From the NCBI GenBank assembly GCA_036498905.1, contig DASYER010000026.1, forward strand, positions 26,498 through 90,497: DNA of 64,000 bases, read 5' to 3'. Shown piece by piece: positions 9,076 through 16,577 of the stretch; position 1 is the first letter of the stretch, and the number at the start of each line of letters is the position of its first letter. Origin of the DNA: DAIDKA01 sp036498905 (GTDB lineage: Bacteria > Pseudomonadota > Gammaproteobacteria > Steroidobacterales > Steroidobacteraceae). The position numbers and the translations under genes are program-made. The notes under the pieces were generated by a model. The model ran no database searches, had not been told where the DNA came from, and saw nothing but the letters and a program-made list of their open reading frames with translations.

Positions 9076-10074
9076 GTGCTTGCCCGGGTTGCCGAAAACA
9101 TCTACTGGTTGGCGCGTTATCTGGAGCGCGCCGAAAACACTGCGCGCCTGATCAGCGTCAATGCCAATCTGCTGCTGGACCTGCAGCGCGGGTACGAGTT
9201 GGGCTGGTTGCCGCTCATCGAGATCACCGACAGCCGGATCGCGTTTGATTCACAGAAGCGACGCAGCGACGAGCGTGAGGTCGTACAGTTCCTGCTCGCG
9301 GATCCTGAGAATCCGGGATCGATCAGCTCCTCGTTGAATTGGGCGCGCGAAAACGCGCGCACGCTGCGCGACATCCTGCCCGATGAGGCCTGGGAAATCC
9401 TCAATGAATTCTTCCAGGAGTTCACCGCGCAGCTGCCGGCCGGTTTGAAGCGCCGCACCCGTTACGATTTCCTCAAGCGCATCGTGCTCGGCTCGCAGAC
9501 GCTTGCCGGAGTGCTCGACGGCACCATGAGCCGCACCGACGCGTACACGTTCGTGATGCTGGGTCGCAACCTCGAGCGTGCGGACATGACCAGCCGCATT
9601 GTTGATGTGCGCTCGGCGCAGATCCTGCCGGCGGCAGCTTCCGATCTCGGCCCGTTCCACACGATTCAGTGGATCAGTGTGCTGCGCTCCTTATCCGGCC
9701 AACACATGTACCGGCAGACTCGTCGGGCCCGCGTAAGCCGCGTTGAATGCCTGGATTTTGCCTTGCGTGATGCGGAGTTTCCGCGCTCCTGCCTGTTCTG
9801 CCTGCATCAGATCGAGCTGTCATTGCGGACCCTTTCGCGCAATTCCGGTGTGCTGGGCACTCTGGCTGGCGCGCATCGGTTTCTGACCCAGATCGATTTT
9901 GGTAAGATCGACCAGCCCGGCCTGCATCAGCTGATCGATCAGCTGCAGGTGTATCTGAGTGGCGTTCACGCGAGCATCGCCCAAGCCTATTTCCCGGCAC
10001 CGCCCGGCCTTGCGCGCCGACCGATTGAGAGGCAGGTGCAGGACGGCCGCAGCACGCTGCCGCTATTCGCCTAA
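9076..10074 (+). CDS. Alpha-E domain protein (DUF403)
   Basis: A 332-residue helical protein beginning LARVAENIYWLARYLERAENTARL, the signature of the alpha-E family that accompanies circularly permuted ATP-grasp proteins. It is largely helical with several DFLKR/RADMTSRI-type basic helices and has no membrane segment. The start is GTG, 6 bp after the stop of the ATP-grasp gene, so both are made from one transcript. Its stop overlaps the end of the convergent glycosyltransferase gene by 12 bp. The family has no proven activity; a structural or catalytic partnership with the ATP-grasp enzyme is the usual inference. Confidence 0.9.
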   Translation: MLARVAENIYWLARYLERAENTARLISVNANLLLDLQRGYELGWLPLIEITDSRIAFDSQKRRSDEREVVQFLLADPENPGSISSSLNWARENARTLRDILPDEAWEILNEFFQEFTAQLPAGLKRRTRYDFLKRIVLGSQTLAGVLDGTMSRTDAYTFVMLGRNLERADMTSRIVDVRSAQILPAAASDLGPFHTIQWISVLRSLSGQHMYRQTRRARVSRVECLDFALRDAEFPRSCLFCLHQIELSLRTLSRNSGVLGTLAGAHRFLTQIDFGKIDQPGLHQLIDQLQVYLSGVHASIAQAYFPAPPGLARRPIERQVQDGRSTLPLFA

Positions 10075-11130
10075 GGCCGCACTGACCTGGGCGGCCGTCT
10101 CTTGCGGTGTCAGCTGTGCGATCGAAATGCTGCGATCGATGTTCTTGAGCGGCCCGTACAGGATCGGATCAGTCACCTGAAACAGCCCGATGGTGGGTGT
10201 ATCGGTGGTACTGGCCAGGTGCATGGGGCCGGCGTCAGCCGACACGAACATCCGCAGGGTTGAGATGGCCGCCGTCAGCTGTCGCTGACTGGGCAGATGC
10301 AGCGTCGCGAATCCTGAGACGGTGGGCGCCGCGCTTGCGCCCGGCAGGAACTCGAAGGGGATGACTTGCGGGCGCAAGGCCAGCAGGGCCTGCCAGAATC
10401 CCTCCCACCACGATGGCGGTAGCGCCTTCAATCCGGTGGCATGCCCGAAGTAGCCGACGATGGGCCGATCGGGCGCGGCTTCGATGCGCGCTTCCTTAAG
10501 CGCCGTTGCGATGGCCGCGCGAGCGGCCACCACTTCCTCGGGCTGCAGTGCCAGACGCAGGTGCAGCGCCGCCGGCTCCCAAGCCTCGCCGAGGGCCGTG
10601 AGCAGGTAGGCGGGCTGCCGGCCCTGATGCATGACTTGCGCCGGCAGTGGCACCGAGTGGGTGAGAGCGGCCCATTGCGAGGGCATGTTGAATCCGAGAC
10701 GGAAGCGGGCGCGGCTGAGCGAGAGGATCAGCCGCCCGCTGGTGGAAAACGGGGTGGGGTCGATGGCCAGGTCGTAGTGGGTGCTGCGCAGCTGACGCAG
10801 CGCGCGCAGGTATCCGGAGATGAGATTGATGCCCTTGTGGGGGAACAGGATCACCCGGCGCACACCGGGCATGCCCGCCAGCAGCGCCGGAGCATGCGGA
10901 TAGGAGAGCGCCAGGTCGATGCGTGCCTCGGGCAGTAAAGCGTGCAGCCGTGCGATCAGCGGAGTCAGGAACAAGGTGTTCCCGAGCCGGCCGTTGATGC
11001 GGCCAATGAGCACCGAGTGGATGTCGCGCGGGTCGAGCCGGCCGGCAGTGCGCCGCGGGCCGATCAGCCGCTGCAGTACCAGGCCCAGCCGGTAACGCAG
11101 CTGCCCGCGCAGTTCGCGCTCGAACCTCAA
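10063..11130 (-). CDS. Glycosyltransferase family 9 (heptosyltransferase-like)
   Basis: A 355-residue GT9 protein. The first Rossmann half contains IGRINGRLGNTLFLTPLI, the usual nucleotide-sugar fold start. The C-terminal half has the GT9 signature SADAGPMHLASTTDTPTIGLF, in which the Asp/His pair contacts ADP-heptose in characterised heptosyltransferases. It probably adds a sugar to lipopolysaccharide core at the inner face of the cytoplasmic membrane; the exact donor is unknown because family 9 is not limited to heptose. The start is a TTG sharing TTGA with the stop of the SYLF gene, 11 bp after AGGAG. No other LPS gene is adjacent, so this is an isolated member. Confidence 0.82.
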   Translation of the reverse strand: MRFERELRGQLRYRLGLVLQRLIGPRRTAGRLDPRDIHSVLIGRINGRLGNTLFLTPLIARLHALLPEARIDLALSYPHAPALLAGMPGVRRVILFPHKGINLISGYLRALRQLRSTHYDLAIDPTPFSTSGRLILSLSRARFRLGFNMPSQWAALTHSVPLPAQVMHQGRQPAYLLTALGEAWEPAALHLRLALQPEEVVAARAAIATALKEARIEAAPDRPIVGYFGHATGLKALPPSWWEGFWQALLALRPQVIPFEFLPGASAAPTVSGFATLHLPSQRQLTAAISTLRMFVSADAGPMHLASTTDTPTIGLFQVTDPILYGPLKNIDRSISIAQLTPQETAAQVSAALGE

Positions 11131-11948
11131 TGCGCCGGCGGCTCCTGGCCGGGCTTCGGGTCAGACAGCGGGAAGGTCTGCGCGCTGCCGCCGGCGGCCG
11201 GCGCTGCAGCGGGCGCCGCGTTGCTCGCCGGGGTTGCGGCCGGCGGAGCCGTCGCACTCGAACCGGTGCTGCGGGCCACGGTGTCCAGGAAGCGCCTGGC
11301 GATATCGCTGTTGGTCCTGACGCCGCCGTTGATGATGTCGTAGGCGTTGACCACACCCTTGTCATAGAAGCGGCCATTGGCATTGTTGTCGATGGTCAGG
11401 GCGCTGCCATCGAGCGCGACACCCGCGAACAGGCCGCGACTGCGCGAGTAGGAGTACACCTCCGAGGACAGAGTCGGATCGGTGCCGGCTGAGGCGCTAC
11501 GACCGACCGGTCCGGCGGCCACCGAGGCATCCGCACCCAGCGTCAACTGGCCGCTGGCGATACGATCAATGCTGCGCTTGGTCGTGAACACCAGGATGAC
11601 ATCGGTGGAGGTGACACCCCACTGAAAACCGAAGCTGCCACCTGTCAGATTGACGAATATCGGGTCGCTGAAATGTCCGCTGGGATCACGCGCCACCAGC
11701 ACGCCATTGCCGCGGCGACCTCCGAAGAAGAAGGCGATCTTGGTGACATCCGGTACCACGGCGATGCCATACGCGCGTTCCAGCAGGCGCGTGGGCACGA
11801 CCTGGTCGGGTGAGCCCAAGGCGTCGTTCAGGACCTGGCTCGCGGTCAGCAGCCGCGCCTCCTCGCGACCCTGGGCGTGCACGGCGACACTGCTGAACAC
11901 CAATGCAAGAGCGGCTATGAGACCAGTTATTCCGGTGCGGTTTCGCAT
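11127..11948 (-). CDS. Secreted SYLF/Ysc84-domain lipid-binding protein
   Basis: A 273-residue exported protein. Residues 1-25 form a Sec signal (RNRTGITGLIAALALVFSSV, cleavage near VHA-QG). The body is a SYLF (Ysc84) domain: YGIAVVPDVTKIAFFFGGRRGNGVLV, a GGSFGFQWG turn, and LGADASVAAGPVGR. SYLF domains bind phosphoinositides in eukaryotes; the bacterial periplasmic members are uncharacterised. The tail of about 40 residues is Ala/Pro-rich and unstructured. I chose the ATG at 11948 because AAGGAT lies 7 bp upstream and the signal peptide begins there; the frame is open to 12026. It is coupled to the downstream GT9 gene by a 4-bp overlap. Confidence 0.88.
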   Translation of the reverse strand: MRNRTGITGLIAALALVFSSVAVHAQGREEARLLTASQVLNDALGSPDQVVPTRLLERAYGIAVVPDVTKIAFFFGGRRGNGVLVARDPSGHFSDPIFVNLTGGSFGFQWGVTSTDVILVFTTKRSIDRIASGQLTLGADASVAAGPVGRSASAGTDPTLSSEVYSYSRSRGLFAGVALDGSALTIDNNANGRFYDKGVVNAYDIINGGVRTNSDIARRFLDTVARSTGSSATAPPAATPASNAAPAAAPAAGGSAQTFPLSDPKPGQEPPAH

Positions 11949-12028
11949 GCGCGGGATCCTTGAGTTGAATTGTGCCAAGCTTACTCCAGCTGGGCATACA
12001 GTTGGACATACGTTTCGCCCGGCCATTC

Positions 12029-13099
12029 ATGCCAATCGGGAAGTTTTCAGCAGTGAACCTATCAGTGCCGGCGCAGTCCAAATTCCTGCGCAGTCTCGTT
12101 CATGTTTCCGGTGTGCTCGGGCTGGTGCTGGCGGCGGCATGCACACCGGCCCACGCCGAATGGCTCTATCGCGACGCACCCATCATGGGAACGCGCTGCG
12201 ACGTGGAGCTGTGGACCGAGGATCGACCCAAGGGGGAGGCGGCGATCAGCGCGGTTTTCGATGAGATGCGGCGCATCGACAATGAGTTCAGCACCTTCAA
12301 GCCCCAGAGCGAGGTCTCACTGGTCAATGCCGGCGCCGCCAAAGCGCCGATGCGCATCTCCAAGGAGCTGTTTGATCTGATCGAGACCTCGATCGACTAC
12401 TCCAAGTTGACCCGCGGCAGCTTCGATATCACCTACGCCAGCGTCGGGTACATGTATAACTATCCCGAGCACGTGCGCCCCAGCGACGCGCAGATCGCCG
12501 CGGCGCTGCCGGAAAGCAACTACCGGCATATTCACCTGGATTCGGCGGCGCAGACGGTGTTCTTCGACCACGCGGGAGTGCGCATCGATTTTGGCGGCAT
12601 CGGCAAGGGTTACGCTGTCGATCGCGGCGTCGCGGTGCTGCAGCGCCTGGGGATCACGCGGGCCATGGTCAATGCCGGCGGGGATTCCCGGATCATCGGC
12701 GATCGCTTCGGCAAGCCCTGGTTGATCGGCATCCGCGATCCGGACGACCGCAGTCGGACGATTCTGAAAATACCGCTGACCGACACGGCTTTTTCCACCT
12801 CCGGCGATTACGAACGCTTTTTTGACGAAGGCGGGGTGCGCTACCACCATATCCTGGATCCGAAGACGGGCAAGTCGCCGCATGTGGTGCGCAGCGTCAC
12901 CATCATCGGCCCCTATGCCACGCGCACCGATGCGCTCACCAAGAGCGTGTTCGTAATGGGCGTGAAGGAGGGCATCGCATTCATCAATACCCTGCCGGAC
13001 ATCGATGCGGTCGCGATAACCCCGGATCGCAAGGTCTGGTACTCGAAGGGATTGGAGAACCCGGCCGACGCCGAGGCCGCTGCCGGCAAGAAGAAATGA
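12029..13099 (+). CDS. apbE: FAD:protein FMN transferase ApbE
   Basis: ApbE attaches FMN through a phosphoester bond to Ser/Thr of exported redox proteins, using FAD and Mg2+. This copy of about 356 residues is exported: a hydrophobic stretch GVLGLVLAAACTPAHA precedes the mature domain; cleavage after AHA or lipidation at the Cys are both possible. Family motifs are present: IMGTRCDVELW, RIDNEFSTF, DFGGIGKGYAVDRG, NAGGDSRIIG and TDALTKSVFVMG. ATG 12029 is chosen; GTG 12053 with GGGAAG upstream is an alternative. It converges on the DUF3570-DUF4266-TlpA genes, a recurrent neighbourhood for ApbE, so one of those gene products or an electron-transfer protein may be its target (inference). Confidence 0.93.
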   Translation: MPIGKFSAVNLSVPAQSKFLRSLVHVSGVLGLVLAAACTPAHAEWLYRDAPIMGTRCDVELWTEDRPKGEAAISAVFDEMRRIDNEFSTFKPQSEVSLVNAGAAKAPMRISKELFDLIETSIDYSKLTRGSFDITYASVGYMYNYPEHVRPSDAQIAAALPESNYRHIHLDSAAQTVFFDHAGVRIDFGGIGKGYAVDRGVAVLQRLGITRAMVNAGGDSRIIGDRFGKPWLIGIRDPDDRSRTILKIPLTDTAFSTSGDYERFFDEGGVRYHHILDPKTGKSPHVVRSVTIIGPYATRTDALTKSVFVMGVKEGIAFINTLPDIDAVAITPDRKVWYSKGLENPADAEAAAGKKK

Positions 13100-13103
13100 G
13101 CCT

Positions 13104-14333
13104 TCAGTAGTAGATCGACAAGAACGCCTGCATGACGTTGAGCTGCACGGAATATAGCGGCTCGGTGCCCGCGGCGACCCCTTTGGCCGGATCAATCAGC
13201 AGCGCGTCGCGGAAATCCTTGTAGTTGAACATGAAGTGATCGAAGCGCAGATTCGCGGTGCTCTTGCTGATCCACGGGGCGTGCGGTATCCGGAACTCAT
13301 AGGAGGCGCCGGCGCCGACGCTGTAGTCATTGAAGGAGGACAGCTCCCGATTGCGTGACTCGAAGTTCTGCTGCGTGGCCGAGGCGAACAGGTCACTGTA
13401 GAAGTTGGCATGCCTTTGGGTGTAGAAGCGCACGCTGCCGTCGAAGGTCCAGTTGCGCCAGGGCTGCGTGTAGCCGACCTGCGCGGTATGCGCACGGATA
13501 CCCCAGGTGTCTTCAAAATACCGGTACTGCAGATCCATCGCCGCCCGCCACGGCAGGTAGTACTTGTAGTCCAGCCCCAGTGCGTTGCTGGTGCGGGTGC
13601 TCGGATCGATCTCCGCCGCCAGACTGGCACCGCCTGAGGGATCCGCGTACATCACCGAGCGGTAGGGATTGCTCAGCCAGCCCTGGTCCGTGATCACCTC
13701 GAAATTTGCCGCGAGGATGGAATTGCGGGTGAGGATCTGTGTGATGCCCACCCCGTAGGAGCGCTCATCCATGTCCTTTTCACCAAAGGAGGGATCATGG
13801 ACCTTCTCGACGCAGGCGTAGTGCAGGGCATTGTCGTGCACCAGACACTCCATCTTGAAGACGTTGTTCCAGGTGCGCCGGTAGGTCATGCTGATGGTGG
13901 TCAGGTCGCCGAACATGCTCTGGCTGATGCCGAAGTTCGCGGTGTTGGACCGGTAGTCGGGCTCGTAGCTGTGCGTGACCCCGAGGCTGTAGGTTGTCTT
14001 GCCGTAGAGGATCTCGCCGGACAGCCCGTCCTGGGTGCGTTTCTCACGGTACGGACTGGCCCCCGAAGTGCGCACGTCTATCGACGCGCCCGACACGATA
14101 TCCTCGAGGTGGTTGTACGCCAGTGAGACATGGTCGCCGGCCTTCTTGCGCACCAGGAACGAGATGCCGCTGATGTCCTGGCCGCCGCCGGTGTAGTAGC
14201 TGCCCAGCGCGTCGACGCGGTCATCCGGCAACACATCGGTACGGCTTGCAGGACCGTACGCAGCGCACACTAGCGCGAAGCCGACCGGCGCCAGCCACCG
14301 GCTGCGCGACCGCGATGCGCGAATCAATTGCAT
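13104..14333 (-). CDS. DUF3570 outer-membrane barrel-like protein
   Basis: A 409-residue secreted protein of the DUF3570 family, with unknown function. Residues 1-25 are a basic-then-hydrophobic export signal starting MQLIRASRSRSRWLAP. The remainder is rich in alternating aromatic/polar strands ending in aromatics (for example YTQPWRNWTFDGSVRFYT and SVGAGASYEFRIPH), and the chain ends in SIYY, consistent with an outer-membrane beta-barrel. The start at 14333 overlaps the DUF4266 gene by 10 bp; the frame stays open further upstream but only inside that gene. It is the last gene of the leftward operon and is paired with DUF4266 and TlpA, as this family usually is. Confidence 0.85.
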   Translation of the reverse strand: MQLIRASRSRSRWLAPVGFALVCAAYGPASRTDVLPDDRVDALGSYYTGGGQDISGISFLVRKKAGDHVSLAYNHLEDIVSGASIDVRTSGASPYREKRTQDGLSGEILYGKTTYSLGVTHSYEPDYRSNTANFGISQSMFGDLTTISMTYRRTWNNVFKMECLVHDNALHYACVEKVHDPSFGEKDMDERSYGVGITQILTRNSILAANFEVITDQGWLSNPYRSVMYADPSGGASLAAEIDPSTRTSNALGLDYKYYLPWRAAMDLQYRYFEDTWGIRAHTAQVGYTQPWRNWTFDGSVRFYTQRHANFYSDLFASATQQNFESRNRELSSFNDYSVGAGASYEFRIPHAPWISKSTANLRFDHFMFNYKDFRDALLIDPAKGVAAGTEPLYSVQLNVMQAFLSIYY

Positions 14334-14566
14334 CCGCAGCCGCCGCCGGCCGCGCCGTTGCCGCCGCGGGCGGCGGCGCGCACGTCCAGGACGTGTTCCA
14401 TGTATTGCGAGGAGATCGGATTGCGGTCGAAGGACATGATCGGCTCGGCGAGCCGCTCGCGCTCGTAGGGTTTCACCCACGGTTGAACGGACGAGCAGGC
14501 GCACAGCTGTGCGCCCACACTTGCGGCTGCGAGCAGGCCGAGGACACGGGCGATACGCATGCTCAT
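14324..14566 (-). CDS. DUF4266 lipoprotein with C-terminal Gly-Cys tail
   Basis: An 80-residue small lipoprotein. The signal region VLGLLAAASVGAQLCACSS supplies a Cys for lipidation (Cys22 or Cys24). The family core is VKPYERERLAEPIMSFDRNP followed by MEHVLDVRAAARGG. It ends in a glycine-rich tail, GGNGAAGGGCGCN, whose terminal CGCN is a hallmark of DUF4266 proteins. The two Cys in a flexible Gly tail suggest a metal- or thiol-linked function, possibly served by the adjacent thioredoxin (inference). ATGA overlap with TlpA upstream and a 10-bp overlap with DUF3570 downstream show tight coupling. Confidence 0.85.
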   Translation of the reverse strand: MSMRIARVLGLLAAASVGAQLCACSSVQPWVKPYERERLAEPIMSFDRNPISSQYMEHVLDVRAAARGGNGAAGGGCGCN

Positions 14567-15060
14567 TCGCGGATCAGGGCGCGGATCTGGTCCATGTAAA
14601 GGTTTTCGGCGCCCGGCTGGTAGCTCTGATGCACCAGGCGCACGTTGCCCTTGCGATCAATGAATACCGTGGTGGGCATGACCTGCACATTATAAAGACC
14701 ACTGACCTTGCTCTTGGCGTCGAACAGCACCGGGAAACTCACCGGAGTGTGCTTCAGGAAGCTTTCGGCTTCCTTCTGATCCGGTTCGACATTCACGCCG
14801 ATCAGCGTGAATCCCAGTGGCTTGTATTTCTTGTAGATGCTGTCCAGCAGCGGCATTTCCTGCCGGCAGGGCACGCACCAGCTGGCCCAGAAGTTGATCA
14901 TGACCACCTGACCCTTGTACTGGGCCAGATCAATGGTCGCGCCGCCGCGGCTGGGCAGGCTGAAATCCGGAGCGGGCTGATCACCGGCGGCGTTGGCCGC
15001 CGTGGCGAGAAACACTGCAGTCAGGGTGACCAGGCCAAATCTCGTCCATCTCGTGAGCAT
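14563..15060 (-). CDS. TlpA/ResA-like periplasmic thioredoxin
   Basis: A 165-residue exported thioredoxin-fold protein. The signal peptide spans residues 1-24 (cleavage ANA-AG). The active site WCVPC (Cys62, Cys65) sits in the typical context MINFWASWCVPCRQEMP, and the cis-Pro loop is VMPTTVFID. Such proteins keep periplasmic cysteines reduced, for example CxxCH sites before haem attachment or metal-site cysteines. Its position immediately before the Cys-tailed DUF4266 lipoprotein and downstream of a di-haem protein gives two plausible clients. The ATG has GGAG 9 bp upstream. Confidence 0.92.
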   Translation of the reverse strand: MLTRWTRFGLVTLTAVFLATAANAAGDQPAPDFSLPSRGGATIDLAQYKGQVVMINFWASWCVPCRQEMPLLDSIYKKYKPLGFTLIGVNVEPDQKEAESFLKHTPVSFPVLFDAKSKVSGLYNVQVMPTTVFIDRKGNVRLVHQSYQPGAENLYMDQIRALIRE

Positions 15061-15072
15061 GTTGCTGCACTC

Positions 15073-15795
15073 CTAAAAGAATACGGTCAGGCCCAGATGG
15101 GCTTCAAGATTGCTGGCGAGCTTGTTCACACCCAGCAGGTCCGAGTTGAACACCCGGTCCTCGACGGCGACGTGCACTGCGAGCCAATCCGTCGGCAGTA
15201 CCTTGTAGCCGGCGCCGAAATTGGCGGTGAACTTGGAGTCACCCCCGAAGTCCGTGGCGCCGACTCCGGCGAGGATGTAGAACGAGCTCGTCATGGCGTG
15301 GTTGCGACCGATAAAGACCTCGCCAGGCAGGAAGTTGTAGCCTACTGACATGTCGTAGTACTTGAACCATCTCTCATTGTCGGTAAGCAGCGCGATATTG
15401 CTGAGTGTTTCAAAGCTGGTACGCCCCGCCTTGGAGCGGCCGGCCTCGGCCTGCAGGAAGAAGTCCTCGGTCACGTGGTAGGCGGCCTGCACGCCGAACA
15501 CCCGGTGGGCACCGAAATCCTCGACATTCAACGTCCCGACATAGCCGCCCAGTTCGATGTCCTGGGACTTGATCCGGGGCACCTTGATGTTACGTCGTTC
15601 CACTTCAGGCTGGATGACCCGCGGCGGCGTGCTGTCCTCGTCCGCGGAACGGTCGGTGCTGGCGCCCTCATCGGCAGGCGCCGCCGCGGCAGGGGCGTCA
15701 TGGCCAAACAAGTGACGCAGCGTCGCGCATCCCGACAGGCTGCCTGAGAGCCCCAGCAGCACCGTCAGAAGAAGAATGCGAAGCCGAATTTCCAT
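15073..15795 (-). CDS. Outer-membrane beta-barrel lipoprotein (OMP_myx-like)
   Basis: A 240-residue lipoprotein: signal ILLLTVLLGLSGSLSGCAT with the acylated Cys at about residue 23, an Ala/Asp-rich linker (30-65), and a C-terminal beta-barrel-like domain (about 75-240) ending in LGLTVFF with the terminal Phe typical of outer-membrane proteins. The motif ELGGYVGTLNVEDFGAHRVF and the GAGYKVLPTDWLAVHV strand resemble the outer-membrane beta-barrel family found in myxobacteria and some other proteobacteria. It overlaps the next upstream gene by 31 bp. It is a candidate outer-membrane part of the envelope machine encoded on the other side of the divergent region (inference). Confidence 0.78.
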   Translation of the reverse strand: MEIRLRILLLTVLLGLSGSLSGCATLRHLFGHDAPAAAAPADEGASTDRSADEDSTPPRVIQPEVERRNIKVPRIKSQDIELGGYVGTLNVEDFGAHRVFGVQAAYHVTEDFFLQAEAGRSKAGRTSFETLSNIALLTDNERWFKYYDMSVGYNFLPGEVFIGRNHAMTSSFYILAGVGATDFGGDSKFTANFGAGYKVLPTDWLAVHVAVEDRVFNSDLLGVNKLASNLEAHLGLTVFF

Positions 15796-16577
15796 TCGTC
15801 CACCTGCTGGTTTTGGTTACGGTTGGTGAAAATGATGTGTTCTTTGTACTCGCCACGCAGGAAGAAGCGTCGCGTCAGGTAGTAGCGCAGCCCGCCGCCC
15901 ACGTAGGCGGACTGCTCGAGGCGGTCATCCGGCTGGACCAGCGTGGCCTTCGGCTCGATGCGCACCCCGCCGGTCCCCAGCATCACGAACGGGGCCAGCC
16001 GGGCCTGCGGATAGAAGATGTGTACCAGTCCCAGATCGAGGGTGGTGCCGTCGGATGCCTTGCCCAGGAACTCGCCAACCGACAGTTCGGCGGCGAGGTT
16101 CGGATTGAAGAACACCGCACCATAGGCCGAAACGGCCGAAGCGCCGCCGTAGTCACCATAGAAGAACGCGCCTGCCTCGAAGCGGTGCGAGGTGAAGGCA
16201 TTCAGGTCACCCACGTCGTAGTGGAAGTAGGTCCCGTCGGCCAGCACGGTCTGCTCCATGTCGTGCGCCGCGACCCAGCCCTCCACGCCGCTGACGGTAC
16301 GTACCTTGAACCAGTCGGTGTAGCGCTTGAGCACATCGACGCTGGCGTCCCGATCGACCACATTGAAAACCGGATAGCCGCGTCCCGGGCCGGTGTGCAG
16401 CTCCAGATACGGGGCCCGCACGAACACCTGCAGGTAGGCCCCGGCCGCCTGTGCCGGCCGCGGGCCCACGGTCAGGCACAGCAATGCCAATACCGCGCCG
16501 ATGGCGCATGCCAGCCGCGCGCCGCGCAATACAACAGCAGTTCGGCCGCCGTCAATCGAGGGGTGCGGCTGGGTCAA
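15765..16577 (-). CDS. SH3-like domain plus outer-membrane beta-barrel protein
   Basis: A protein of up to 270 residues. After an N-terminal hydrophobic signal (CAIGAVLALLCLTVG...AQA, cleavage near residue 44) comes a bacterial SH3-like domain with LELHTGPGRGYPVFNVV and WFKVRTVSGVEGWVA (about 50-105), which in other proteins binds peptidoglycan or peptides. The rest (about 115-270) is a barrel domain related to the next gene's, ending FGFAFFF. This could bridge cell wall and outer membrane. The start is uncertain: a TTG at 16577 gives the longest form, overlapping the haem propeller gene by 26 bp without a clear ribosome-binding site, and a TTG about 16 codons later is also possible. Confidence 0.75.
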   Translation of the reverse strand: MTQPHPSIDGGRTAVVLRGARLACAIGAVLALLCLTVGPRPAQAAGAYLQVFVRAPYLELHTGPGRGYPVFNVVDRDASVDVLKRYTDWFKVRTVSGVEGWVAAHDMEQTVLADGTYFHYDVGDLNAFTSHRFEAGAFFYGDYGGASAVSAYGAVFFNPNLAAELSVGEFLGKASDGTTLDLGLVHIFYPQARLAPFVMLGTGGVRIEPKATLVQPDDRLEQSAYVGGGLRYYLTRRFFLRGEYKEHIIFTNRNQNQQVDEWKFGFAFFF

